Shown here: piece after piece, positions 11,108 to 19,140 of the stretch | Layout of the letters: the number at the start of each line of letters is the position of its first letter | Numbering within the stretch: the stretch's first letter is position 1 | NCBI RefSeq assembly: GCF_963378085.1 | Contig: NZ_OY726395.1 | Location: forward strand, 4,216,001-4,280,000 | DNA from: Mycolicibacterium sp. MU0050 | Lineage (GTDB): Bacteria; Actinomycetota; Actinomycetes; Mycobacteriales; Mycobacteriaceae | Length of the DNA stretch: 64,000 nt | Direction: 5' to 3' | Notes under the pieces: generated by a model | What the model was told of the DNA's origin: nothing | Database searches by the model: none | The model's input: the letters and a program-made list of their open reading frames with translations, nothing else | Translations under genes and position numbers: made by a program

Positions 11108-11131
11108 ATCGATTTATTAGTAATCGATATA
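11108..11131 (-). promoter_or_regulatory. AT-rich promoter/operator of the six-gene operon
   Basis: Seven-base inverted arms (ATCGATT at 11108-11114 and AATCGAT at 11122-11128) flank a 7-bp spacer, 53 bp upstream of the ACAD start. On the minus strand it includes TATATCGATTA, an 11-bp identity with the site at 29820-29830. It is a plausible operator over the operon promoter, only a weak match to the other cluster sites. Confidence 0.4.
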
Positions 11132-11202
11132 CTAGGCGTGTGCGGTGATCAAAGCAACCCTGGCCGGACCCCGTGAACTGGTCCACGGCGAACGAGAGTC
11201 GT

Positions 11203-12039
11203 TCATCGGTGGGTACAGGTGGCAGCGTAGCGGGCTGGTGGCAGATAGCCCAGCGATGAGTGCCGGCGGTGGTGGTTGTAGTCGTGTTTCCAGTCGCTGA
11301 TGACGACGCGGGCGTGGGCCAGGGACCAGAAGCTGTTGATGTTGAGGCATTCGTCGCGCAGGCGGGAGTTGAAGGATTCAACGTAGCCGTTGCGCCAAGG
11401 GTTCGCCGGGCGGAATGAAGTGCAACCCAACCTGGCCTGAGGCCCAGTCAGCCATTGCGCCACAGGCCAATTCGGGTCCGTTGTCACACCGCAATACTGC
11501 GGGGTAGGTGCCGCGTGCGGCGGCGACCCGGTCGAGCTCCCCGGTGAGGTCATCGCCGGTGATACTGCGCTCGACCATGCCGCCGAGGCATTCGCGGGTG
11601 TGCTCGTCGATGATCGACACGATCTTGATCGGCCGGCCGTCGGTCGTCACGTCGAACTGGAAGTCGACGGCCCACACCCTGTCCGGCGCATCGGCAACGA
11701 CCTCTGGCGGGGCGGTGGAGGTGCCGTGTCGTTTGCGCTTGCGCCGCTGCGGCACCCGCAGACCTTCCTCGCGCCAAAGGCGTTGGATTCTCTTGTGATT
11801 CACTTGCCAGCCCTCGTCGCGAGCATCGTGGTAGGCGGGCCGGAAACCACGTCGGGGATGCTTCTTGGCCCAGTCGCGTAGCCACTGCCGCAATGCGGCG
11901 TCGGGATCCTCAGGCGTCGCCGCGAGAGGTTCGTGGCGTTGGGTGGCGCGGTGTTGCCCGGCAACGCGACAGGCGAACCGCTCGCTGACCCCCAGCACGC
12001 GCTGGAGGTGACGAACGGCCGCCCGCCGGCGTTCCGGGC
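11203..12039 (-). pseudogene. IS3 transposase orfB, frameshifted
   Basis: This is the catalytic DDE integrase part of the IS3 element. The upstream portion reads RVLGVSERFACRVAGQHR, then WAVDFQFDV with the first Asp, DEHTRECLG, and LRCDNGPELAC with the second Asp. At about 11408 the frame fails in a GGG run; the rest (NPWRNGYVESFNSRLRDECL, with the catalytic Glu, then HHRRHSSLGYLPP) continues in another frame to the stop at 11203. Removing one base restores one protein of normal length. In this family orfB is usually made by a -1 shift from orfA, so the precise start is uncertain. Confidence 0.8.
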
Positions 12040-12321
12040 CTAGAAGTTTCCCTTGGCGATCTCCCGCAGCGCGTCCTTCTCCAACTCGGCATCGGCCAAC
12101 AGTCTCTTGAGGGTGGCGTTCTCGCGTTCGAGGTCCTTGAGACGCTTGGCGTCCTCGGCCTTCAGCCCGCCGAACTGGTTGCGCCAGCGGTGATAGGTAG
12201 CCTCGGAGATACCGAGTTCGCGGCAGACCGCCGCGGTGTCCTTGCCCTCGGCCAACAGTCGGTCCGCAGCCATCAGCTTGCGCACAATCTGCTCGGGACT
12301 GTGCCGTTTCCTCGTCGCCAT
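12040..12321 (-). CDS. IS3 transposase orfA (helix-turn-helix)
   Basis: This 93-residue DNA-binding protein belongs to the IS3 element. It starts at ATG 12321 (MATRKRHSPEQIVRKL), which is the usual N-terminus of this subgroup; the open frame extends further but without support. A helix-turn-helix is seen at about residues 22-48 (DTAAVCRELGISEATYHRWRN), followed by a leucine-zipper coiled coil (LKDLERENATLKRLLADAEL) used for multimerisation. It ends IAKGNF next to the orfB region. Confidence 0.9.
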   Translation of the reverse strand: MATRKRHSPEQIVRKLMAADRLLAEGKDTAAVCRELGISEATYHRWRNQFGGLKAEDAKRLKDLERENATLKRLLADAELEKDALREIAKGNF

Positions 12322-12477
12322 GATCTTGTCGAGCCTTCCTGCCCACAACGTGGGCCGCAAGACTCTCATAAGCCATGGATCAACCAATCGGGGTCAGGCC
12401 AACCCCTCCGGGCCATCGCCACCGTGAGCTCTCACAACCATCACTCCAATCGGAAACGAATCCGGTGAAAAGTTAGC

Positions 12478-12499
12478 TGTATACCGACGTATCATGAGG
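12478..12499. promoter_or_regulatory. Putative cluster operator, site before gntR
   Basis: The site reads TGTATACCGACGTATCATGA and lies 5 bp before the gntR start, overlapping its ribosome site (GAGGGG). It matches the site at 1149-1170 at 14 of 22 positions. A position this close to the start fits autorepression. Confidence 0.42.
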
Positions 12500-12504
12500 G
12501 GAAC

Positions 12505-13233
12505 ATGTCTGCGCAGCCCACGACCAGTCCGTCGGCCCCGAACGCGGCCTCCGTCGTCGCCGCCGCGATCCGCAAGCAGATCGTGATGGGCGAACTGTCC
12601 GAAGGGGAACTGCTGCCCAGCGAGGCAGAGCTCCTCAAACAGCTCAAGGTGTCCCGTCCCACCTTGCGTCAGGCATTTCGAATTCTGGAGGCGGAGCACC
12701 TGATCACGGTGCAGCGTGGATCCCGCGGCGGGACAACAGTCCATCGGCCATCCGGCCGACTTGCCGCCCGGTACCTCAGCGATCTGCTCCAGTATCGCCG
12801 TGTGTCCATCGGTGATGTGTTCCGCGCGCGGATGATGATCGAGCCAGCCGCAGTGGCACAGCTAGCACGCCACCGTGACGACGCAGCCATTGCCGAGCTG
12901 TCCAGGATCGTCGCCGCCCAGAGACTGTCGAATCAGGGCACACGGCTGACCGCCGGTCTCGAGGAGAACTTTCACGTCCGACTGGTTGAACTGGCCGGCA
13001 ACGCAACCATCGCCGAGTACGGCAAGCTGGTACACCACCTCATCAACGGCTACCTGAACTGTGACTTCGACTCATCCGCGGACATCATCGATGCTCACGA
13101 TCGTCTCGTCCACCTGCTCAGTGCAGGTGCGGTACATGCAGCTACTGAGCACTGGCGCCAGCACCTCGATGCGGTGCGCGACATCGTCGCCGAGAAACAC
13201 GATATGGACGGCCTTCTCAGCCTGACTCCGTGA
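12505..13233 (+). CDS. GntR-family regulator, FCD subfamily
   Basis: This second FCD-type GntR of the cluster has 242 residues. The winged helix spans about residues 15-80 (VVAAAIRKQIVMGELSEGELLP; VSRPTLRQAFRILEAEHLITV; RGSRGGTTV). The FCD domain follows from about residue 95, with FRARMMIEPAAVAQLARH, ENFHVRLVELAG and a final AATEHWRQHLD helix, the usual metal and ligand shell. It was probably divergent from the ACAD operon before the IS3 inserted between them. An operator-like site overlaps its leader. Its ligand is probably a pathway acyl-CoA or acid; this is inference from the family. Confidence 0.9.
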   Translation: MSAQPTTSPSAPNAASVVAAAIRKQIVMGELSEGELLPSEAELLKQLKVSRPTLRQAFRILEAEHLITVQRGSRGGTTVHRPSGRLAARYLSDLLQYRRVSIGDVFRARMMIEPAAVAQLARHRDDAAIAELSRIVAAQRLSNQGTRLTAGLEENFHVRLVELAGNATIAEYGKLVHHLINGYLNCDFDSSADIIDAHDRLVHLLSAGAVHAATEHWRQHLDAVRDIVAEKHDMDGLLSLTP

Positions 13234-13237
13234 GGAC

Positions 13238-13275
13238 GCGGGCTGCAGTCCCAGGCCACTGCGGCTGCAGCCCGC
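13238..13275. terminator. Stem-loop between convergent gntR and SDR
   Basis: An 11-bp perfect stem (GCGGGCTGCAG / CTGCAGCCCGC) with a 16-nt loop starts four bases after the gntR stop and ends just before the SDR stop. It is likely a shared terminator. Confidence 0.6.
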
Positions 13276-13280
13276 TCATG

Positions 13281-14034
13281 TCACGCGTGCCGCCCGCCGG
13301 TCACTTCTAGAACCGCAGCGGTCATATAGCTGGACATGTCAGAGGCGAGAAATGCCGCCACTGAAGCGATCTCAGATGGTGCCCCTGCCCGACCCATCGG
13401 AATCTCATCCATCTTCGCTTTCCAGACATCCTCACGCATGGCCTCGGTCATCGGCGTACGAATCAATCCGGGGGCAATTGCATTCACTCGAACACCGTGG
13501 CGGGCAAGTTCTTTCGCTGCAGCCTTGGTGAGGCCCACGATCCCAGCCTTCGCCGCACTGTAGTTGGTCTGCCCCACCAATCCGACTTTGCCGGAGATCG
13601 ATGACATGTTGATGATGGATCCACCGCGCTGCTCGCGCATCACCGCACCCAGCGGCACGAACGCCAAGCCAGGTGCCGCGCAGATGAGTGCCGATGACCG
13701 CGTCGAACTGATCGACGGTCATGGTGCGCATCGTCGCGTCACGTGTGATTCCTGCGTTGTTCACCATGATATCGATGGTGCCGAACCGATCTGCGCATTC
13801 ACCGACAGCTCTGTTGACGTCGTCTTCGCTGCCGACGTCGCACCGTGTGAACTGCGCCTCGAATCCCCTTTCGTGCAGATTGACTGCAGCCTCCCGAGCC
13901 CTGTCCTCATCGATGTCCGCGATGAGCACCCCTGCACCGTGCACCGCGAACTCCTGCGCTATCGCCAGACCGAGCCCCTGTCCCGCGCCGGTGATCAGCG
14001 CGGCACGTCCGGCCAGCAGTTTCGATTTCTCCAA
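13281..14034 (-). pseudogene. FabG-like short-chain dehydrogenase, one frameshift
   Basis: This classical SDR/3-oxoacyl reductase-type protein is split by one base. The upstream part begins at TTG 14034 (after GAGGAGAAAC) and carries AALITGAGQGLGLAIAQ, DIDEDRA and IMVNNAGITRDATM, reaching [13 protein letters not shown]. There the frame fails in a CCC/GGG run at about 13648-13650. The rest ([16 protein letters not shown], catalytic [20 protein letters not shown], and a VTGGRHA end) continues in the next frame. Removing one G restores a protein of about 250 residues, normal for FabG. It is downstream of the synthetase gene (14051) and probably in its operon. Decay or a sequencing error are both possible. 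Confidence 0.78.
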
Positions 14035-14050
14035 TATATTCGGTTTCTCC

Positions 14051-15586
14051 TCAGTTCGACGAGCACAGCTCACGGGCCAGTGCGGCGGCGGCGGGCCGAT
14101 CGACCTTGCCATTCGCCACTCGAGGTAACGCGTCGACGACGAACACTCGCCTGGGCCGCTTGTACGGCGCTAGCCTGTCACCGATCTTCTCGATGAGATC
14201 AGCCGCACTGCAATCACTTTCAGCAATCGCGACGGGCACCTCGCCGAGTCGGTCATCGGGAACCCCGACCACAGTGACCTCGCGGACACTCCTGTCCTCG
14301 GCCAATGCGGCCTCCACCTCCTCGGGCACGATGTTGAAGCCGCCACAGATGATGATGTTCTTGATTCGGCCGGTGATGAAGAGGTATCCGTCCTCATCGA
14401 CACGCCCCTGGTCGCCGGTGCGCAGCCAACCCTCATCATCGACAGGTTGCACGGCATCCCCACCGATGTAACCCGATGTCGCCGAGCGTGCCCGGACCAC
14501 GATCTCGCCGACCTCACCGCCAGCGACCTCCTCGCCGTCCGGACCGACGATCCGAAGCTCAACCCCCGGAAGTGGGCGTCCGACCGATCCCGGCTTGCGC
14601 CGACCGCTGAGCACGTCCTTGACACTTTCGATGGCGATCCCGCCGAATGCCTCCGTCTGACCGTATGCCTGCAGCACCGGGACGCCGAATCGCTTCTCGA
14701 ACTCCTCACGCAACGCCGGCGGCAACGGTGCCGTACCCGACGACACGTACCGAACCTTCCCCAGATCCGCATTGTCGGGCAGGTTTTCGAGCAACATACG
14801 CATCATCGCCGGATTGATGGTCAGATTGTCGATTCCGTGCCGGTCGATCAGTGATTTCGCCATGGTCGCATCGAACTTGCGAAGAAGTGCGATCGTTCGC
14901 CCCACGTAGAGCGCAAACAGTAGCCGCACCACACCTGCGGTGTGCGACAACGGGTTTGAAATGAGATTGGGCGGCCTCGCGATGTCCGAGATCGGTGTCG
15001 GAGAGGTGTCCGAGCGGAAGGCGGCGACTGTGGCACGCAAGTTCGCCCATGCGTTGTCGTGGGTAAGGACCACACCCTTTGGCTGCCCGGTGGTCCCGGA
15101 AGTCAAGAGAACCAGGGCTGGCGACGATCCCGGCACGGCGGGCACTGAGTATGTCTGGGCCAGTTGCGCAGCATCCACAGCACCCGACGCGGGGAACCGG
15201 GCAATCGCGATGCACGGCAGGCCCACCGACCTCGCGGGGAGATCCTCGGGATCGGCGATGATCGCCTTTGCCCCCATCGACGTCGCCACCGACGTCACAT
15301 CCCTCGAAGGGGCGGCGGGATGCATGACGATCGCACCCGCGCCACCCATCCACACTCCACCGACCGCAGCCAGGAAGCGTTCGTCGTTGCCGAGTCGGAC
15401 GATCACGAGGTCCCCCGCGCCGACAGCCTGGGCCCGCAGACCACGCGCGACCCGCACAGCCTCCGCGCCGATCGACTGATAGGTCCACGGTCCTTCGTCC
15501 TCCACGTATGCGAACCCGCGCTCGGGCTTCTCATCGAGCCGCCATCGCAGCAGAGCCGCGATGGATCCCTCGGTGGTCCAGGTCAT
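14051..15586 (-). CDS. Acyl-CoA synthetase (AMP-forming ligase, FadD-like)
   Basis: This ANL-superfamily ligase of 511 residues activates a carboxylic acid as the acyl-AMP and then the acyl-CoA. The P-loop is LLTSGTTGQPKGVVLTHDN (about residue 165), A5 is LQAYGQTEAFG, A7 is LRTGDQGRVDEDGYLFITGR, A8 is KNIIICGGFNIVPEEVE, and the final PRVANGKVDR holds the catalytic Lys. ATG 15586 has GGGAGG nine bases upstream; ATG 15595 abuts that site too closely. It is divergent from the MaoC gene across an operator-like site. The acid substrate is unknown. Confidence 0.93.
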   Translation of the reverse strand: MTWTTEGSIAALLRWRLDEKPERGFAYVEDEGPWTYQSIGAEAVRVARGLRAQAVGAGDLVIVRLGNDERFLAAVGGVWMGGAGAIVMHPAAPSRDVTSVATSMGAKAIIADPEDLPARSVGLPCIAIARFPASGAVDAAQLAQTYSVPAVPGSSPALVLLTSGTTGQPKGVVLTHDNAWANLRATVAAFRSDTSPTPISDIARPPNLISNPLSHTAGVVRLLFALYVGRTIALLRKFDATMAKSLIDRHGIDNLTINPAMMRMLLENLPDNADLGKVRYVSSGTAPLPPALREEFEKRFGVPVLQAYGQTEAFGGIAIESVKDVLSGRRKPGSVGRPLPGVELRIVGPDGEEVAGGEVGEIVVRARSATSGYIGGDAVQPVDDEGWLRTGDQGRVDEDGYLFITGRIKNIIICGGFNIVPEEVEAALAEDRSVREVTVVGVPDDRLGEVPVAIAESDCSAADLIEKIGDRLAPYKRPRRVFVVDALPRVANGKVDRPAAAALARELCSSN

Positions 15587-15610
15587 TCCACCCATCCTCC
15601 CAGCATCCTC

Positions 15611-15632
15611 ATCAAATAGATATATGATAGCG
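15611..15632. promoter_or_regulatory. Putative cluster operator between divergent ligase and MaoC genes
   Basis: The site includes AAATAGATATATGATAGCG and matches the site at 48823-48844 at 16 of 22 positions, with the last 12 bases identical. It lies 25 bp from the ligase start and about 100 bp before the MaoC gene. A small inverted repeat, CGCGA-GTTAT-TCGCG, adjoins it. Confidence 0.48.
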
Positions 15633-15735
15633 CGAGTTATTCGCGATAGCTGCGTCCGCCAAGGTCCTGTGGAACAGCCGGGCAGGTGCAGTCACCGGGC
15701 GCCACCCATCCAGCCTCACCCGAAAGGAATGCCGC

Positions 15736-16197
15736 ATGTCCGTCAAGTACCTCGAAGATCTCAATCCGGGTGATGTCTTCACCAGCGCTTCACGAACGGT
15801 GACCGAAGCCGACGTCGTCGGCTTCGCTGGACTCAGCGGCGACTTCAACCCGATCCACACCGATGTCGAGTTCTGCAAGACCACCCCGTACGGCCAGCGC
15901 GTCGTGTACGGACTCCTCGGATTGTCGATGCTCACTGGACTCCTCGACCGCACCGGACTGTTCTCCGGAACGGCCATCGCCATGCTCGGCATCCGAGACT
16001 GGGAGTTCACCGCACCCGTCTTCATCGGCGACACGATCAGTTTCCGGCTCACCATCACCTCGGTCCGCCGCACCTCCAAGTGCGATCGCGGCGTCGTTGG
16101 CAGGTTCTTCGAACTGGTGAACCAGCGGGGTGAGATCGTGCAACAGGGCCATATCGACATCCTGATCCGCGCGCGGACCACCGTCACATCGGCATGA
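15736..16197 (+). CDS. MaoC-family (R)-specific enoyl-CoA hydratase
   Basis: This single hot-dog MaoC-like protein has 153 residues. The hydratase 2 motif is well kept: TEADVVGFAGLSGDFNPIHTDVEFCKTTPYGQRVVYGLL, given here in pieces as DFNPIHTD (catalytic Asp and His) and the following YGQRVVYGLLGLSM loop. It should add water to a trans-2-enoyl-CoA. ATG 15736 follows AAAGGA. It heads the plus-strand unit that continues with a small protein, a ligase, an SDR and an ACAD. In steroid side-chain systems such a protein can form a hydratase with a second hot-dog or OB-fold subunit. Confidence 0.9.
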   Translation: MSVKYLEDLNPGDVFTSASRTVTEADVVGFAGLSGDFNPIHTDVEFCKTTPYGQRVVYGLLGLSMLTGLLDRTGLFSGTAIAMLGIRDWEFTAPVFIGDTISFRLTITSVRRTSKCDRGVVGRFFELVNQRGEIVQQGHIDILIRARTTVTSA

Positions 16198-16247
16198 CAG
16201 ACGGCAACGGCGCCGCGCATTCGTCGCACCTATGCTAAATCGATGCC

Positions 16248-16261
16248 TAATCGTACGATTA
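16248..16261. promoter_or_regulatory. 14-bp perfect palindrome before the small-protein gene
   Basis: TAATCGTACGATTA is a perfect palindrome, 68 bp upstream of the ATG at 16330 and 50 bp after the MaoC stop. Its placement suggests an operator for a second promoter inside the plus-strand gene group. It differs from the recurring motif except for the CGTA core. Confidence 0.45.
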
Positions 16262-16329
16262 TCGGGCGTTGGCTACACATCCGTCACCAGGATGTCAGCC
16301 GCCGTCGCGCCACTTTCAGAGGAGGAACG

Positions 16330-16638
16330 ATGATTCTCACCAACGGCCAGGGGCTGGCCAGCACCGTCGACGCGACCGCCGTTCTGGTCATCCGAGCGCC
16401 CCAGCGCGAGGTGACGCTGACCTGCGGCGGGGCCGAGATGGTCGCAGGCAAGGTCGGAACCGGCGACGGCAGCAGCGTGTCGGAGTCCCATTGCGGTGTT
16501 ACCGAACTGGGCAAGCGTTACGTCGACGACGAGACCGGCCTTGAACTGCTGTGCACGAAACCCGGTATCGGCGCGCTGGCTGTCGACGGTCGCGCCCTCA
16601 CCATCAAGGCCGCCAAGCCCCTGCCTGCCTCGGACTGA
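16330..16638 (+). CDS. Small protein of unknown function, possible cysteine-poor desulforedoxin-like fold
   Basis: I do not recognise a named family for this 102-residue protein. ATG 16330 follows GAGGAGGAAC, a strong site, and the gene lies 39 bp before the ligase. The C-terminal segment GKRYVDDETGLELLCTKPG, then IGALAVDGRAL, matches the spacing of desulforedoxin modules (Y-x-C-x-x-C-G ... G-x-G-x-L-x-C-C-G-x-P-M), but the four iron-binding Cys are replaced, so it would not bind iron that way. Cys residues remain in LTCGG, SHCGV and LLCTK. It could be a partner or chaperone of the adjacent ligase. This is pattern reading, not a database result. Confidence 0.75.
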   Translation: MILTNGQGLASTVDATAVLVIRAPQREVTLTCGGAEMVAGKVGTGDGSSVSESHCGVTELGKRYVDDETGLELLCTKPGIGALAVDGRALTIKAAKPLPASD

Positions 16639-16677
16639 GTCGGGTCCCAGACAGGCGACTCTAGAACGGAAGTTTCG

Positions 16678-18219
16678 ATGAACCTTACGATGCTGCTGGA
16701 CATGGCCGTCGACGGCTTCGGCGACCGGATCCTCATCGGGTCGAGAACTGACGGATTCACGGCTGCGCAGTTGGCCGAGATGGCCGCCCACGGTGCCGAT
16801 ATGATTCGGCTCGCCGACGCCGACGCCCTGCTCTACCTGGCGGTCAACGGACCGGCCTTTCCGGTGGCCCTCTTCGCTGCAGCGCGCGCCGGGGTGCCGC
16901 TGGTCCCGGTGAACTATCGGCTTGGTAGCGAACAGCTGCAGGCGTTGTTGTCCAACCATCCCTTGGCCATCGGCATTGCCGACAAGCCTCATATCGGTGC
17001 TCTGCGCGAAGCCGGCCTGACCACGGTCCATACTCCCGAGGCCTGGCTGAGTATCACGTCGACGCCCACCGATGGCGCCTCGACGCATGGTTTCACTGTA
17101 GAAACCGGACAGCCGTCAGAGACGGACGAACCGGCCCCGGCGGTGATCATCTACACGAGTGGGACCACCTCAGCACCCAAAGGTGTCCTGCTGCGCCACG
17201 AGAACCTGACATCATACGTATTCGGGTCGGTCGAATTCGGGTCGTCCGAGGAGTCCGATTCCGCGTTGATCAGCGTCCCCCCGTACCACATCGCTGCGGT
17301 GGCGAACGCGATCACCAGTCTGTATGCCGGACGGCGCACGATGGTCCTCGAGCAGTTCACGCCCACCGAATGGCTCGATATCGTCAAACAGGAGAACATC
17401 ACCAATGCACTGGTCGTTCCAACCATGCTGGCCCGCATCGTGGAAGTGGCCGACGGCATAGAACTCCCCTCCCTGCGCGCCCTCGCCTACGGTGGAGCTC
17501 CGATGCCGATCAGCGTGATCGAGAAGGCGATGAAGATCTGGCAGCACGTCGACTTCGTGAACGCATACGGGCTCACCGAAACAAGTTCGACAGTCGCGGT
17601 CCTGGGTCCCGATGACCACCGGGCGGCTGTGGCCTCCGATGAACCGGCCGTTCGTGCCCGTCTGGCATCCGTGGGCCGCCCCGTACCCGGTGTCGACATC
17701 CAGATTCGTGATGACGATGGACAGGTACTCGCCGCGGGTCAGCACGGCACCATCTGGATCCGCGGCGAACAGGTCTCGGCCGAGTACGCCGGCCTCGGCA
17801 GGGCGCTGGACGACCAGGGGTTCTTCAATACGCGCGACCACGGATTCTTCGACGCCGACGGTTATCTATTCGTCGGAGGCCGCAATGACGACACCATCAT
17901 CAGGGGCGCGGAGAACATCGCTCCCGCCGAGATTGAGGACGTGCTGCTTCGGCATCCCGCCGTTCTCGACGCGGCGGTCGTCGGTGTCCCCGACGAGGAA
18001 TGGGGTCAACGCATCGAGGCGGTAGTCGTGCTGCGTCCCGACGAGGACACCGACGCAGATGAGCTGCGCGCCCACGTGCGAGCCACCCTCCGCAGCAGCA
18101 AGACCCCCGAACGCGTGTTCTTCTGGCCGGAACTGCCGCGCACCGAAACCGGCAAGCTGGTCCGCCGCAGGGTTCTTGAGCGCATGAGCGATGCGCCGGC
18201 CACGCCGGTGGCGCCGTGA
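16678..18219 (+). CDS. Acyl-CoA synthetase (AMP-forming)
   Basis: This second ligase of the cluster has 513 residues. The P-loop is IIYTSGTTSAPKGVLLRHEN (about residue 159), A5 is VNAYGLTETSS, A7 is FNTRDHGFFDADGYLFVGGR, A8 is DDTIIRGAENIAPAEIE, and PRTETGKLVRR carries the catalytic Lys. The expected GD of motif A7 reads RDHG (TRDHGF), a mild deviation. ATG 16678 follows GGAAG. It belongs to the same group as the small protein before it and the SDR after it. It differs clearly from the ligase at 14051, so the cluster can activate two acids. Confidence 0.93.
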   Translation: MNLTMLLDMAVDGFGDRILIGSRTDGFTAAQLAEMAAHGADMIRLADADALLYLAVNGPAFPVALFAAARAGVPLVPVNYRLGSEQLQALLSNHPLAIGIADKPHIGALREAGLTTVHTPEAWLSITSTPTDGASTHGFTVETGQPSETDEPAPAVIIYTSGTTSAPKGVLLRHENLTSYVFGSVEFGSSEESDSALISVPPYHIAAVANAITSLYAGRRTMVLEQFTPTEWLDIVKQENITNALVVPTMLARIVEVADGIELPSLRALAYGGAPMPISVIEKAMKIWQHVDFVNAYGLTETSSTVAVLGPDDHRAAVASDEPAVRARLASVGRPVPGVDIQIRDDDGQVLAAGQHGTIWIRGEQVSAEYAGLGRALDDQGFFNTRDHGFFDADGYLFVGGRNDDTIIRGAENIAPAEIEDVLLRHPAVLDAAVVGVPDEEWGQRIEAVVVLRPDEDTDADELRAHVRATLRSSKTPERVFFWPELPRTETGKLVRRRVLERMSDAPATPVAP

Positions 18220-18279
18220 CCATTTGAATGGGGCACCACAATGTCGGCATCGACCCGAGAAAGCAGGAGGATCAGGACA

Positions 18280-19128
18280 GTGAGCACACAGCGCAGCGGA
18301 GTGGCCGCGGGCAAGGTCGCATTCATCACCGGAGCCGCCCGCGGCCAGGGACGCAGCCACGCCATCCGGCTGGCTCAAGAGGGGGCCGACATCATCGCCG
18401 TCGACATCTGCGCCCCGATACCGACGGTTCCCTATCCCCTGGCAGATCCAGCGGACCTCGATGAGACGGTCCGACTCGTCGAATCTGCCGGAGGTCGTAT
18501 CCTTTTCCGCGCAGGTGATGTTCGCGACTTCGACTTCCTGCGGGAGACCGTCGATGCCGGCGTCAAGGAGTTCGGACGTCTCGACATCGTGCTCGGAAAC
18601 GCCGGTATCGCCCATTACAGTTCTGCCCTCGACCTTGACGCGCAGTCATGGAGCGACATGATCGACGTCAACCTGAATGGAGTCTGGTGGACCGTCAAGG
18701 CCGCCCTACCCCATCTGGTCGCCGGCCAGCGCGGTGGATCGATCATCCTGACGAGCTCCACAGCCGGGCTGCGAGGCATGGAGCATTGCGTGCACTATGC
18801 AGCTGCCAAGCACGGGCTCGTGGGCATGATGAAGGTGCTCGCCCTCGAGCTGGGCAGACACAGGATCCGGGTGAACGCCATTCACCCCAACAGCACCAAC
18901 ACCGACATGCTTCAGAACGAGCCAACGTACGGACTCTTCCTGCCGGGCCGCGAGAATCCAACGATGGAGGACTTCAGCCGTATCGCCCAGCGACTCAATG
19001 TTCTTCCTGTCCCATGGTCAGAACCGTCCGACATCTCCGACGCCATCCTTTTCCTCATCTCCGATCAAGCCTGCAACATCACCGGTGTCAGCCTGCCGGT
19101 CGATGCTGGCCAATCGATCCGCTGGTAG
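18280..19128 (+). CDS. Mycofactocin-type SDR family oxidoreductase
   Basis: This 282-residue SDR carries the extended cofactor loop KVAFITGAARGQGRSHA that marks the family found with mycofactocin, in which NAD is bound without exchange and mycofactocin takes the electrons. VDICAP, GDVRDFD, NAGIAHYS, the catalytic YAAAKHGLVG and NAIHPNSTNTDML follow. I chose GTG 18280 because AGGAGG lies nine bases upstream; the ATG at 18241 has no site. It should oxidise an alcohol to a carbonyl. A second member is at 25523. The mycofactocin biosynthesis genes themselves are not in this window. Confidence 0.9.
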   Translation: MSTQRSGVAAGKVAFITGAARGQGRSHAIRLAQEGADIIAVDICAPIPTVPYPLADPADLDETVRLVESAGGRILFRAGDVRDFDFLRETVDAGVKEFGRLDIVLGNAGIAHYSSALDLDAQSWSDMIDVNLNGVWWTVKAALPHLVAGQRGGSIILTSSTAGLRGMEHCVHYAAAKHGLVGMMKVLALELGRHRIRVNAIHPNSTNTDMLQNEPTYGLFLPGRENPTMEDFSRIAQRLNVLPVPWSEPSDISDAILFLISDQACNITGVSLPVDAGQSIRW

Positions 19129-19140
19129 AAAGCCGAGAAA

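Larger units (their letters stand above)
11161..12401 (-). mobile_element. IS3-family insertion sequence, 1241 bp
   Basis: The element is bounded by imperfect inverted repeats, TGGCCGGACCCCG at 11161 and TGGCCTGACCCCG read inward from 12401, both beginning TG as in the IS3 family. ACCC directly precedes the left end (11157-11160) and directly follows the right end (12402-12405), consistent with a 4-bp target duplication. It carries orfA and a frame-broken orfB on the minus strand. It has separated gntR (12505) from the divergent ACAD operon. Confidence 0.85.

Noticed and set aside
15079..15261. Small open frames inside the ligase gene on the plus strand
   Set aside because: They lie opposite conserved ligase motifs and have no ribosome site.
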